From: Hippasteria phrygiana
Lineage: Eukaryota; Echinodermata; Asteroidea; Valvatida; Goniasteridae
Reading direction: 5' to 3'
Length of the DNA stretch: 64,000 nt
Assembly: GCA_037893225.1 (NCBI GenBank)
Contig: JAZGUH010001209.1
Location: 1 to 64,000, forward strand
Shown: positions 52,140 through 63,955 of the stretch, one piece after another
Layout of the letters: each line of letters begins with the position of its first letter
Numbering within the stretch: position 1 is the first letter of the stretch
Notes under the pieces: generated by a model
Database searches by the model: none
Told to the model about the DNA's origin: nothing
The model's input: the letters and a program-made list of their open reading frames with translations, nothing else
Program-made: the position numbers and the translations under genes

Positions 52140-54918
52140 AGATCTGGCGCTACATGTTGCAATTATCGGCGGCTTCTTAGAGTTAAAACTTGTGGAGAAA
52201 ATTCAAACCTCGCAATGTTTATTTTCTTTCCGGCCAACATCTGTGTGCATATTACCTTCTATTTATTGCTCCATGCCTGTCAAATTCCCTGGGGTATGAC
52301 TTGCTTTACTCATTCATAATTGCATGAAATATCAACCAAATTCAGTAATTTTGACATGTATGGATAGCTTAGATCTGGCGCTACATGTTGCAATTATCGG
52401 CGGCTTCTTAGAGTTAAAACTTGTGGAGAAAATTCAAACCTCGCAATGTTTATTTTCTTTCCGGCCAACATCTGTGTGCATATTACCTTCTATTTATTGC
52501 TCCATGCCTGTCAAATTCCCTGGGGTATGACTTGCTTTACTCATTCATAATTGCATGAAATATCAACCAAATTCAGTAATTTTGACATGTATGGATAGCT
52601 TAGATCTGGCGCTACATGTTGCAATTATCGGCGGCTTCTTAGAGTTAACACTTGTGGAGAAAATTCAAACCTCGCAATGTTTATTTTCTTTCCGGCCAAC
52701 ATCTGTGTACATATTACCGTCTATTTATTGCTCCATGCATGTCAAATTCCCTGGGGTATGGACTTGCTTTACTCATTCATAATTGCATGAAATATCAACC
52801 AAATTCAGTAATTTTGACATGTATGGATAGCTTAGATCTGGCGCTACATGTTGCAATTATCGGCGGCTTCTTAGAGTTAACACTTGTGGAGAAAATTCAA
52901 ACCTCGCAATGTTTATTTTCTTCCCGGCCAAAATCTGTGTACATATTACCGTCTATTTTTTGCTCCATGCATGTCAAATTCCCTGGGGTATGGACTTGCT
53001 TTACTCATTCATAATTGCATGAAATATCAACCAAATGCAGTAATTTTGACATGTATGTATAGCTTAGATATGGCGCTACATGTTGCAATTATCGGCGGCT
53101 TCTTAGAGTTAAAACTTGTGGAGAAAATTCAAACCTCGCAATTTTTATTTTCTTTCCGGCCAACATATGTGTGCATATTACCTTCTATTTATTGCTCCAT
53201 GCCTGTCAAATTCCCTAGGGTATGACTTGCTTTATTCATTCATAATTGCATGAAATATCAACCAAATTCAGTAATTTTGACATGTATGGATAGCTTAGAT
53301 CTGGCGCTACATGTTGCAATTATCGGCGGCTTCTTAGAGTTAACACTTGTGGAGAAAATTCAAACCTCGCAATGTTTATTTTCTTCCCGGCCACCATCTG
53401 TGTGCAGATTACCGTCTATTTATTGCTCCATGCCTGTCAAATTCCCTGGGGTATGGACTTGCTTTACTCATTCATAATTGCATGAAATATCAACCAAATT
53501 CAGTAATGTTGACATGTATGGATAGCTTAGATCTGGCGCTACATGTTGCAATTATCGGCGGCTTCTTAGAGTTAAAACTTGTGGAGAAAATTCAAACCTC
53601 GCAATGTTTATTTTCTTTCCGGCCAACATCTGTGTGCATATTACCTTCTATTTATTGCTCCATGCCTGTCAAATTCCCTGGGGTATGACTTGCTTTACTC
53701 ATTCATAATTGCATGAAATATCAACCAAATTCAGTAATTTTGACATGTATGGATAGCTTAGATCTGGCGCTACATGTTGCAATTATCGGCGGCTTCTTAG
53801 AGTTAAAACTTGTGGAGAAAATTCAAACCTCGCAATGTTTATTTTCTTCCCGGCCAACATATGTGTACATGTTACCGTCTATTTATTGCTCCATGCATGT
53901 CAAATTCCCTGGGGTATGGACTTGCTTTACTCATTCATAATTGCATGAAATATCAACCAAATTCAGTAATGTTGACATGTATGGATAGCTTAGATCTGGC
54001 GCTACATGTTGCAATTATCGGCGGCTTCTTAGAGTTAACACTTGTGGAGAAAATTCAAACCTCGCAATGTTTATTTTCTTCCCGGCCACCATCTGTGTGC
54101 AGATTACCGTCTATTTATTGCTCCATGCCTGTCAAATTCCCTGGGGTATGGACTTGCTCTACTCATTCATAATTGCATGAAATATCAACCAAATTCAGTA
54201 ATTTTGACATGTATGGATAGCTTAGATCTGGCGCTACATGTTGCAATTATCGGCGGCTTCTTAGAGTTAAAACTTGTGGAGAAAATTCTAACCTCGCAAT
54301 GTTTATTTTCTTTCCGGCCAACATCTGTGTACATGTTACCGTCTATTTATTGCTCCATGCATGTCAAATTCCCTGGGGTATGGACTTGCTCTACTCATTC
54401 ATAATTGCATGAAATATCAACCAAATTCAGTAATTTTGACATGTATGGATAGCTTAGATCTGGCGCTACATGTTGCAATTATCGGCGGCTTCTTAGAGTT
54501 AAAACTTGTGGAGAAAATTCAAACCTCGCAATGTTTATTTTCTTTCCGGCCAACATATGTGTGCATATTACCTTCTATTTATTGCTCCATGCCTGTCAAA
54601 TTCCCTAGGGTATGACTTGCTTTATTCATTCATAATTGCATGAAATATCAACCAAATTCAGTAATTTTGACATGTATGGATAGCTTAGATCTGGCGCTAC
54701 ATGTTGCAATTATCGGCGGCTTCTTAGAGTTAACACTTGTGGAGAAAATTCAAACCTCGCAATGTTTATTTTCTTCCCGGCCACCATCTGTGTGCAGATT
54801 ACCGTCTATTTATTGCTCCATGCCTGTCAAATTCCCTGGGGTATGGACTTGCTTTACTCATTCATAATTGCATGAAATATCAACCAAATTCAGTAATTTT
54901 GACATGTATGGATAGCTT
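52140..54918 (+). repeat. 12-mer HOR, copy 2 (2779 bp)
   Basis: Starts: 52140 D, 52371 D, 52602 A, 52834 E, 53066 F (private T at 53143), 53297 B, 53529 D, 53760 G, 53992 B, 54224 C (ATTCTAACC), 54456 F, 54687 B. The private T is exactly 2779 bp from that of copy 1. Confidence 0.93.
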
Positions 54919-56540
54919 AGATCTGGCGCTACATGTTGCAATTATCGGCGGCTTCTTAGAGTTAAAACTTGTGGAGAAAATTCAAACCTCGCAATGTTTA
55001 TTTTCTTTCCGGCCAACATCTGTGTGCATATTACCTTCTATTTATTGCTCCATGCCTGTCAAATTCCCTGGGGTATGACTTGCTTTACTCATTCATAATT
55101 GCATGAAATATCAACCAAATTCAGTAATTTTGACATGTATGGATAGCTTAGATCTGGCGCTACATGTTGCAATTATCGGCGGCTTCTTAGAGTTAACACT
55201 TGTGGAGAAAATTCAAACCTCGCAATGTTTATTTTCTTTCCGGCCAACATCTGTGTACATGTTACCGTCTATTTATTGCTCCATGCATGTCAAATTCCCT
55301 GGGGTATGGACTTGCTTTACTCATTCATAATTGCATGAAATATCAACCAAATTCAGTAATTTTGACATGTATGGATAGCTTAGATCTGGCGCTACATGTT
55401 GCAATTATCGGCGGCTTCTTAGAGTTAACACTTGTGGAGAAAATTCAAACCTCGCAATGTTTATTTTCTTCCCGGCCAAAATCTGTGTACATATTACCGT
55501 CTATTTTTTGCTCCATGCATGTCAAATTCCCTGGGGTATGGACTTGCTTTACTCATTCATAATTGCATGAAATATCAACCAAATTCAGTAATTTTGACAT
55601 GTATGTATAGCTTAGATCTGGCGCTACATGTTGCAATTATCGGCGGCTTCTTAGAGTTAACACTTGTGGAGAAAATTCAAACCTCGCAATGTTTATTTTC
55701 TTTCCGGCCAACATATGTGTGCATATTACCTTCTATTTATTGCTCCATGCCTGTCAAATTCCCTAGGGTATGACTTGCTTTATTCATTCATAATTGCATG
55801 AAATATCAACCAAATTCAGTAATTTTGACATGTATGGATAGCTTAGATCTGGCGCTACATGTTGCAATTATCGGCGGCTTCTTAGAGTTAACACTTGTGG
55901 AGAAAATTCAAACCTCGCAATGTTTATTTTCTTCCCGGCCACCATCTGTGTGCAGATTACCGTCTATTTATTGCTCCATGCCTGTCAAATTCCCTGGGGT
56001 ATGGACTTGCTTTACTCATTCATAATTGCATGAAATATCAACCAAATTCAGTAATGTTGACATGTATGGATAGCTTGGATCTGGCGCTACATGTTGCAAT
56101 TATCGGCGGCTTCTTAGAGTTAACACTTGTGGAGAAAATTCAAACCTCGCAATGTTTATTTTCTTCCCGGCCACCATCTGTGTGCAGATTACCTTTTATT
56201 TATTGCTCAATGCCTGTCAAATTCCCTGGGGTATGGACTTGCTTTACTCATTCATAATTGCATGAAATATCAACCAAATTCAGTAATGTTGACATGTATG
56301 GATAGCTTAGATCTGGCGCTACATGTTGCAATTATCGGCGGCTTCTTAGAGTTAAAACTTGTGGAGAAAATTCAAACCTCGCAATGTTTATTTTCTTCCC
56401 GGCCAACATATGTGTACATGTTACCGTCTATTTATTGCTCCATGCATGTCAAATTCCCTGGGGTATGGACTTGCTTTACTCATTCATAATTGCATGAAAT
56501 ATCAACCAAATTCAGTAATTTTGACATGTATGGATAGCTT
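54224..56540 (+). repeat. 10-mer HOR, copy 1 (2317 bp)
   Basis: Starts: 54224 C (ATTCTAACC near 54289), 54456 F, 54687 B, 54919 D, 55150 C with 48C, 55382 E (204T), 55614 F with 48C, 55845 B, 56077 H starting GGATCT, 56309 G with 212T. The rare C, F and H states recur in copy 2. Confidence 0.94.
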
Positions 56541-58857
56541 AGATCTGGCGCTACATGTTGCAATTATCGGCGGCTTCTTAGAGTTAAAACTTGTGGAGAA
56601 AATTCTAACCTCGCAATGTTTATTTTCTTTCCGGCCAACATCTGTGTACATGTTACCGTCTATTTATTGCTCCATGCATGTCAAATTCCCTGGGGTATGG
56701 ACTTGCTCTACTCATTCATAATTGCATGAAATATCAACCAAATTCAGTAATTTTGACATGTATGGATAGCTTAGATCTGGCGCTACATGTTGCAATTATC
56801 GGCGGCTTCTTAGAGTTAAAACTTGTGGAGAAAATTCAAACCTCGCAATGTTTATTTTCTTTCCGGCCAACATATGTGTGCATATTACCTTCTATTTATT
56901 GCTCCATGCCTGTCAAATTCCCTAGGGTATGACTTGCTTTATTCATTCATAATTGCATGAAATATCAACCAAATTCAGTAATTTTGACATGTATGGATAG
57001 CTTAGATCTGGCGCTACATGTTGCAATTATCGGCGGCTTCTTAGAGTTAACACTTGTGGAGAAAATTCAAACCTCGCAATGTTTATTTTCTTCCCGGCCA
57101 CCATCTGTGTGCAGATTACCGTCTATTTATTGCTCCATGCCTGTCAAATTCCCTGGGGTATGGACTTGCTTTACTCATTCATAATTGCATGAAATATCAA
57201 CCAAATTCAGTAATTTTGACATGTATGGATAGCTTAGATCTGGCGCTACATGTTGCAATTATCGGCGGCTTCTTAGAGTTAAAACTTGTGGAGAAAATTC
57301 AAACCTCGCAATGTTTATTTTCTTTCCGGCCAACATCTGTGTGCATATTACCTTCTATTTATTGCTCCATGCCTGTCAAATTCCCTGGGGTATGACTTGC
57401 TTTACTCATTCATAATTGCATGAAATATCAACCAAATTCAGTAATTTTGACATGTATGGATAGCTTAGATCTGGCGCTACATGTTGCAATTATCGGCGGC
57501 TTCTTAGAGTTAACACTTGTGGAGAAAATTCAAACCTCGCAATGTTTATTTTCTTTCCGGCCAACATCTGTGTACATGTTACCGTCTATTTATTGCTCCA
57601 TGCATGTCAAATTCCCTGGGGTATGGACTTGCTTTACTCATTCATAATTGCATGAAATATCAACCAAATTCAGTAATTTTGACATGTATGGATAGCTTAG
57701 ATCTGGCGCTACATGTTGCAATTATCGGCGGCTTCTTAGAGTTAACACTTGTGGAGAAAATTCAAACCTCGCAATGTTTATTTTCTTCCCGGCCAAAATC
57801 TGTGTACATATTACCGTCTATTTTTTGCTCCATGCATGTCAAATTCCCTGGGGTATGGACTTGCTTTACTCATTCATAATTGCATGAAATATCAACCAAA
57901 TTCAGTAATTTTGACATGTATGTATAGCTTAGATCTGGCGCTACATGTTGCAATTATCGGCGGCTTCTTAGAGTTAACACTTGTGGAGAAAATTCAAACC
58001 TCGCAATGTTTATTTTCTTTCCGGCCAACATATGTGTGCATATTACCTTCTATTTATTGCTCCATGCCTGTCAAATTCCCTAGGGTATGACTTGCTTTAT
58101 TCATTCATAATTGCATGAAATATCAACCAAATTCAGTAATTTTGACATGTATGGATAGCTTAGATCTGGCGCTACATGTTGCAATTATCGGCGGCTTCTT
58201 AGAGTTAACACTTGTGGAGAAAATTCAAACCTCGCAATGTTTATTTTCTTCCCGGCCACCATCTGTGTGCAGATTACCGTCTATTTATTGCTCCATGCCT
58301 GTCAAATTCCCTGGGGTATGGACTTGCTTTACTCATTCATAATTGCATGAAATATCAACCAAATTCAGTAATGTTGACATGTATGGATAGCTTGGATCTG
58401 GCGCTACATGTTGCAATTATCGGCGGCTTCTTAGAGTTAACACTTGTGGAGAAAATTCAAACCTCGCAATGTTTATTTTCTTCCCGGCCACCATCTGTGT
58501 GCAGATTACCTTTTATTTATTGCTCAATGCCTGTCAAATTCCCTGGGGTATGGACTTGCTTTACTCATTCATAATTGCATGAAATATCAACCAAATTCAG
58601 TAATGTTGACATGTATGGATAGCTTAGATCTGGCGCTACATGTTGCAATTATCGGCGGCTTCTTAGAGTTAAAACTTGTGGAGAAAATTCAAACCTCGCA
58701 ATGTTTATTTTCTTCCCGGCCAACATATGTGTACATGTTACCGTCTATTTATTGCTCCATGCATGTCAAATTCCCTGGGGTATGGACTTGCTTTACTCAT
58801 TCATAATTGCATGAAATATCAACCAAATTCAGTAATGTTGACATGTATGGATAGCTT
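56541..58857 (+). repeat. 10-mer HOR, copy 2 (2317 bp)
   Basis: Starts: 56541 C (ATTCTAACC), 56773 F, 57004 B, 57236 D, 57467 C with 48C, 57699 E (204T), 57931 F with 48C, 58162 B, 58394 H starting GGATCT, 58626 G with 212G. The only subtype-level difference I see from copy 1 is the tail base of the last G. Confidence 0.94.
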
Positions 58858-59784
58858 AGATCTGGCGCTACATGTTGCAATTATCGGCGGCTTCTTAGAG
58901 TTAAAACTTGTGGAGAAAATTCAAACCTCGCAATGTTTATTTTCTTTCCGGCCAACATCTGTGTGCATATTACCTTCTATTTATTGCTCCATGCCTGTCA
59001 AATTCCCTGGGGTATGACTTGCTTTACTCATTCATAATTGCATGAAATATCAACCAAATTCAGTAATTTTGACATGTATGGATAGCTTAGATCTGGCGCT
59101 ACATGTTGCAATTATCGGCGGCTTCTTAGAGTTAAAACTTGTAGAGAAAATTCAAACCTCGCAATGTTTATTTTCTTCCCGGCCAACATATGTGTACATG
59201 TTACCGTCTATTTATTGCTCCATGCATGTCAAATTCCCTGGGGTATGGACTTGCTTTATTCATTCATAATTGCATGAAATATCAACCAAATTCAGTAATG
59301 TTGACATGTATGGATAGCTTAGATCTGGCGCTACATGTTGCAATTATCGGCGGCTTCTTAGAGTTAACACTTGTGGAGAAAATTCAAACCTCGCAATGTT
59401 TATTTTCTTCCCGGCCACCATCTGTGTGCAGATTACCGTCTATTTATTGCTCCATGCCTGTCAAATTCCCTGGGGTATGGACTTGCTCTACTCATTCATA
59501 ATTGCATGAAATATCAACCAAATTCAGTAATTTTGACATGTATGGATAGCTTAGATCTGGCGCTACATGTTGCAATTATCGGCGGCTTCTTAGAGTTAAA
59601 ACTTGTGGAGAAAATTCAAACCTCGCAATGTTTATTTTCTTTCCGGCCAACATCTGTGTACATGTTACCGTCTATTTATTGCTCCATGCATGTCAAATTC
59701 CCTGGGGTATGGACTTGCTCTACTCATTCATAATTGCATGAAATATCAACCAAATTCAGTAATTTTGACATGTATGGATAGCTT

Positions 59785-60016
59785 AGATCTGGCGCTACAT
59801 GTTGCAATTATCGGCGGCTTCTTAGAGTTAAAACTTGTGGAGAAAATTCAAACCTCGCAATGTTTATTTTCTTCCCGGCCACCATCTGTGTGCAGATTAC
59901 CGTCTATTTATTGCTCCATGCCTGTCAAATTCCCTGGGGTATGGACTTGCTTTACTCATTCATAATTGCATGAAATATCAACCAAATTCAGTAATGTTGA
60001 CATGTATGGATAGCTT
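59785..60016 (+). repeat. Probable hybrid monomer F/B
   Basis: B body with 212G before H, as elsewhere, but the front has 48A instead of the 48C that the other B copies before H carry. In the 10-mers the order is C-F-B-H; here it is C-B-H. A fusion of the F front with the B back, with a switch between 48 and 90, would explain both facts. A single base change is the alternative. Confidence 0.65.
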
Positions 60017-61175
60017 AGATCTGGCGCTACATGTTGCAATTATCGGCGGCTTCTTAGAGTTAACACTTGTGGAGAAAATTCAAACCTCGCAATGTTTATT
60101 TTCTTCCCGGCCACCATCTGTGTGCAGATTACCTTTTATTTATTGCTCAATGCCTGTCAAATTCCCTGGGGTATGGACTTGCTTTACTCATTCATAATTG
60201 CATGAAATATCAACCAAATTCAGTAATTTTGACATGTATGGATAGCTTAGATCTGGCGCTACATGTTGCAATTATCGGCGGCTTCTTAGAGTTAAAACTT
60301 GTGGAGAAAATTCAAACCTCGCAATGTTTATTTTCTTTCCGGCCAACATCTGTGTACATGTTACCGTCTATTTATTGCTCCATGCATGTCAAATTCCCTG
60401 GGGTATGGACTTGCTCTACTCATTCATAATTGCATGAAATATCAACCAAATTCAGTAATTTTGACATGTATGGATAGCTTAGATCTGGCGCTACATGTTG
60501 CAATTATCGGCGGCTTCTTAGAGTTAAAACTTGTGGAGAAAATTCAAACCTCGCAATGTTTATTTTCTTCCCGGCCAACATATGTGTACATGTTACCGTC
60601 TATTTATTGCTCCATGCATGTCAAATTCCCTGGGGTATGGACTTGCTTTACTCATTCATAATTGCATGAAATATCAACCAAATTCAGTAATGTTGACATG
60701 TATGGATAGCTTAGATCTGGCGCTACATGTTGCAATTATCGGCGGCTTCTTAGAGTTAAAACTTGTGGAGAAAATTCAAACCTCGCAATGTTTATTTTCT
60801 TTCCGGCCAACATCTGTGTGCATATTACCTTCTATTTATTGCTCCATGCCTGTCAAATTCCCTGGGGTATGACTTGCTTTACTCATTCATAATTGCATGA
60901 AATATCAACCAAATTCAGTAATTTTGACATGTATGGATAGCTTAGATCTGGCGCTACATGTTGCAATTATCGGCGGCTTCTTAGAGTTAAAACTTGTGGA
61001 GAAAATTCAAACCTCGCAATGTTTATTTTCTTCCCGGCCAACATATGCGTACATGTTACCGTCTATTTATTGCTCCATGCATGTCAAATTCCCTGGGGTA
61101 TGGACTTGCTTTACTCATTCATAATTGCATGAAATATCAACCAAATTCAGTAATGTTGACATGTATGGATAGCTT

Positions 61176-61406
61176 AGATCTGGCGCTACATGTTGCAATT
61201 ATCGGCGGCTTCTTAGAGTTAACACTTGTGGAGAAAATTCAAACCTCGCAATGTTTATTTTCTTTCCGGCCAACATCTGTGTGCATATTACCTTCTATTT
61301 ATTGCTCCATGCCTGTCAAATTCCCTGGGGTATGACTTGCTTTACTCATTCATAATTGCATGAAATATCAACCAAATTCAGTAATTTTGACATGTATGGA
61401 TAGCTT
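61176..61406 (+). repeat. Probable hybrid monomer with D back and 48C front
   Basis: All D marks are present from 108 onward (108G, 118T, 138C, lost G), but position 48 is C, unlike every other D I typed. It lies in a G-D-G run. A front from a B or A monomer joined to D between 48 and 108 is likely; one base substitution is possible. Confidence 0.6.
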
Positions 61407-63955
61407 AGATCTGGCGCTACATGTTGCAATTATCGGCGGCTTCTTAGAGTTAAAACTTGTGGAGAAAATTCAAACCTCGCAATGTTTATTTTCTTCCCGG
61501 CCAACATATGTGTACATGTTACCGTCTATTTATTGCTCCATGCATGTCAAATTCCCTGGGGTATGGACTTGCTTTACTCATTCATAATTGCATGAAATAT
61601 CAACCAAATTCAGTAATGTTGACATGTATGGATAGCTTAGATCTGGCGCTACATGTTGCAATTATCGGCGGCTTCTTAGAGTTAACACTTGTGGAGAAAA
61701 TTCAAACCTCGCAATGTTTATTTTCTTCCCGGCCACCATCTGTGTGCAGATTACCGTCTATTTATTGCTCCATGCCTGTCAAATTCCCTGGGGTATGGAC
61801 TTGCTCTACTCATTCATAATTGCATGAAATATCAACCAAATTCAGTAATTTTGACATGTATGGATAGCTTAGATCTGGCTCTACATGTTGCAATTATCGG
61901 CGGCTTCTTAGAGTTAAAACTTGTGGAGAAAATTCAAACCTCGCAATGTTTATTTTCTTTCCGGCCAACATCTGTGTACATGTTACCGTCTATTTATTGC
62001 TCCATGCCTGTCAAATTCCCTGGGGTATGGACTTGCTCTACTCATTCATAATTGCATGAAATATCAACCAAATTCAGTAATTTTGACATGTATGGATAGC
62101 TTAGATCTGGCGCTACATGTTGCAATTATCGGCGGCTTCTTAGAGTTAAAACTTGTGGAGAAAATTCAAACCTCGCAATGTTTATTTTCTTTCCGGCCAA
62201 CATATGTGTGCATATTACCTTCTATTTATTGCTCCATGCCTGTCAAATTCCCTAGGGTATGACTTGCTTTATTCATTCATAATTGCATGAAATATCAACC
62301 AAATTCAGTAATTTTGACATGTATGGATAGCTTAGATCTGGCGCTACATGTTGCAATTATCGGCGGCTTCTTAGAGTTAACACTTGTGGAGAAAATTCAA
62401 ACCTCGCAATGTTTATTTTCTTCCCGGCCACCATCTGTGTGCAGATTACCGTCTATTTATTGCTCCATGCCTGTCAAATTCCCTGGGGTATGGACTTGCT
62501 TTACTCATTCATAATTGCATGAAATATCAACCAAATTCAGTAATTTTGACATGTATGGATAGCTTAGATCTGGCGCTACATGTTGCAATTATCGGCGGCT
62601 TCTTAGAGTTAAAACTTGTGGAGAAAATTCAAACCTCGCAATGTTTATTTTCTTCCCGGCCAACATCTGTGTGCATATTACCTTCTATTTATTGCTCCAT
62701 GCCTGTCAAATTCCCTGGGGTATGACTTGCTTTACTCATTCATAATTGCATGAAATATCAACCAAATTCAGTAATTTTGACATGTATGGATAGCTTAGAT
62801 CTGGCGCTACATGTTGCAATTATCGGCGGCTTCTTAGAGTTAACACTTGTGGAGAAAATTCAAACCTCGCAATGTTTATTTTCTTTCCGGCCAACATCTG
62901 TGTACATATTACCGTCTATTTATTGCTCCATGCATGTCAAATTCCCTGGGGTATGGACTTGCTTTACTCATTCATAATTGCATGAAATATCAACCAAATT
63001 CAGTAATTTTGACATGTATGGATAGCTTAGATCTGGCGCTACATGTTGCAATTATCGGCGGCTTCTTAGAGTTAACACTTGTGGAGAAAATTCAAACCTC
63101 GCAATGTTTATTTTCTTCCCGGCCAAAATCTGTGTACATATTACCGTCTATTTTTTGCTCCATGCATGTCAAATTCCCTGGGGTATGGACTTGCTTTACT
63201 CATTCATAATTGCATGAAATATCAACCAAATGCAGTAATTTTGACATGTATGTATAGCTTAGATATGGCGCTACATGTTGCAATTATCGGCGGCTTCTTA
63301 GAGTTAAAACTTGTGGAGAAAATTCAAACCTCGCAATGTTTATTTTCTTTCCGGCCAACATCTGTGTACATATTACCGTCTATTTATTGCTCCATGCATG
63401 TCAAATTCCCTGGGGTATGGACTTGCTTTACTCATTCATAATTGCATGAAATATCAACCAAATTCAGTAATTTTGACATGTATGTATAGCTTAGATCTGG
63501 CGCTACATGTTGCAATTATCGGCGGCTTCTTAGAGTTAAAACTTGTGGAGAAAATTCAAACCTCGCAATGTTTATTTTCTTTCCGGCCAACATATGTGTG
63601 CATATTACCTTCTATTTATTGCTCCATGCCTGTCAAATTCCCTAGGGTATGACTTGCTTTATTCATTCATAATTGCATGAAATATCAACCAAATTCAGTA
63701 ATTTTGACATGTATGGATAGCTTAGATCTGGCGCTACATGTTGCAATTATCGGCGGCTTCTTAGAGTTAACACTTGTGGAGAAAATTCAAACCTCGCAAT
63801 GTTTATTTTCTTCCCGGCCACCATCTGTGTGCAGATTACCGTCTATTTATTGCTCCATGCCTGTCAAATTCCCTGGGGTATGGACTTGCTTTACTCATTC
63901 ATAATTGCATGAAATATCAACCAAATTCAGTAATGTTGACATGTATGGATAGCTT

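Larger units (their letters stand above)
58858..63955 (+). repeat. Irregular D/G-rich right end
   Basis: Starts: 58858 D, 59089 G, 59321 B, 59553 C, 59785 B with 48A, 60017 H, 60249 C, 60481 G, 60713 D, 60944 G (TATGCGTAC), 61176 D with 48C, 61407 G, 61639 B, 61871 C with 138C, 62103 F, 62334 B, 62566 D with 90C, 62797 A, 63029 E, 63261 A, 63493 F, 63724 B. No unit is repeated in full inside the block. The final A-E-A-F-B run returns to the order of the 6-mer at 19-25 kb. Confidence 0.9.
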
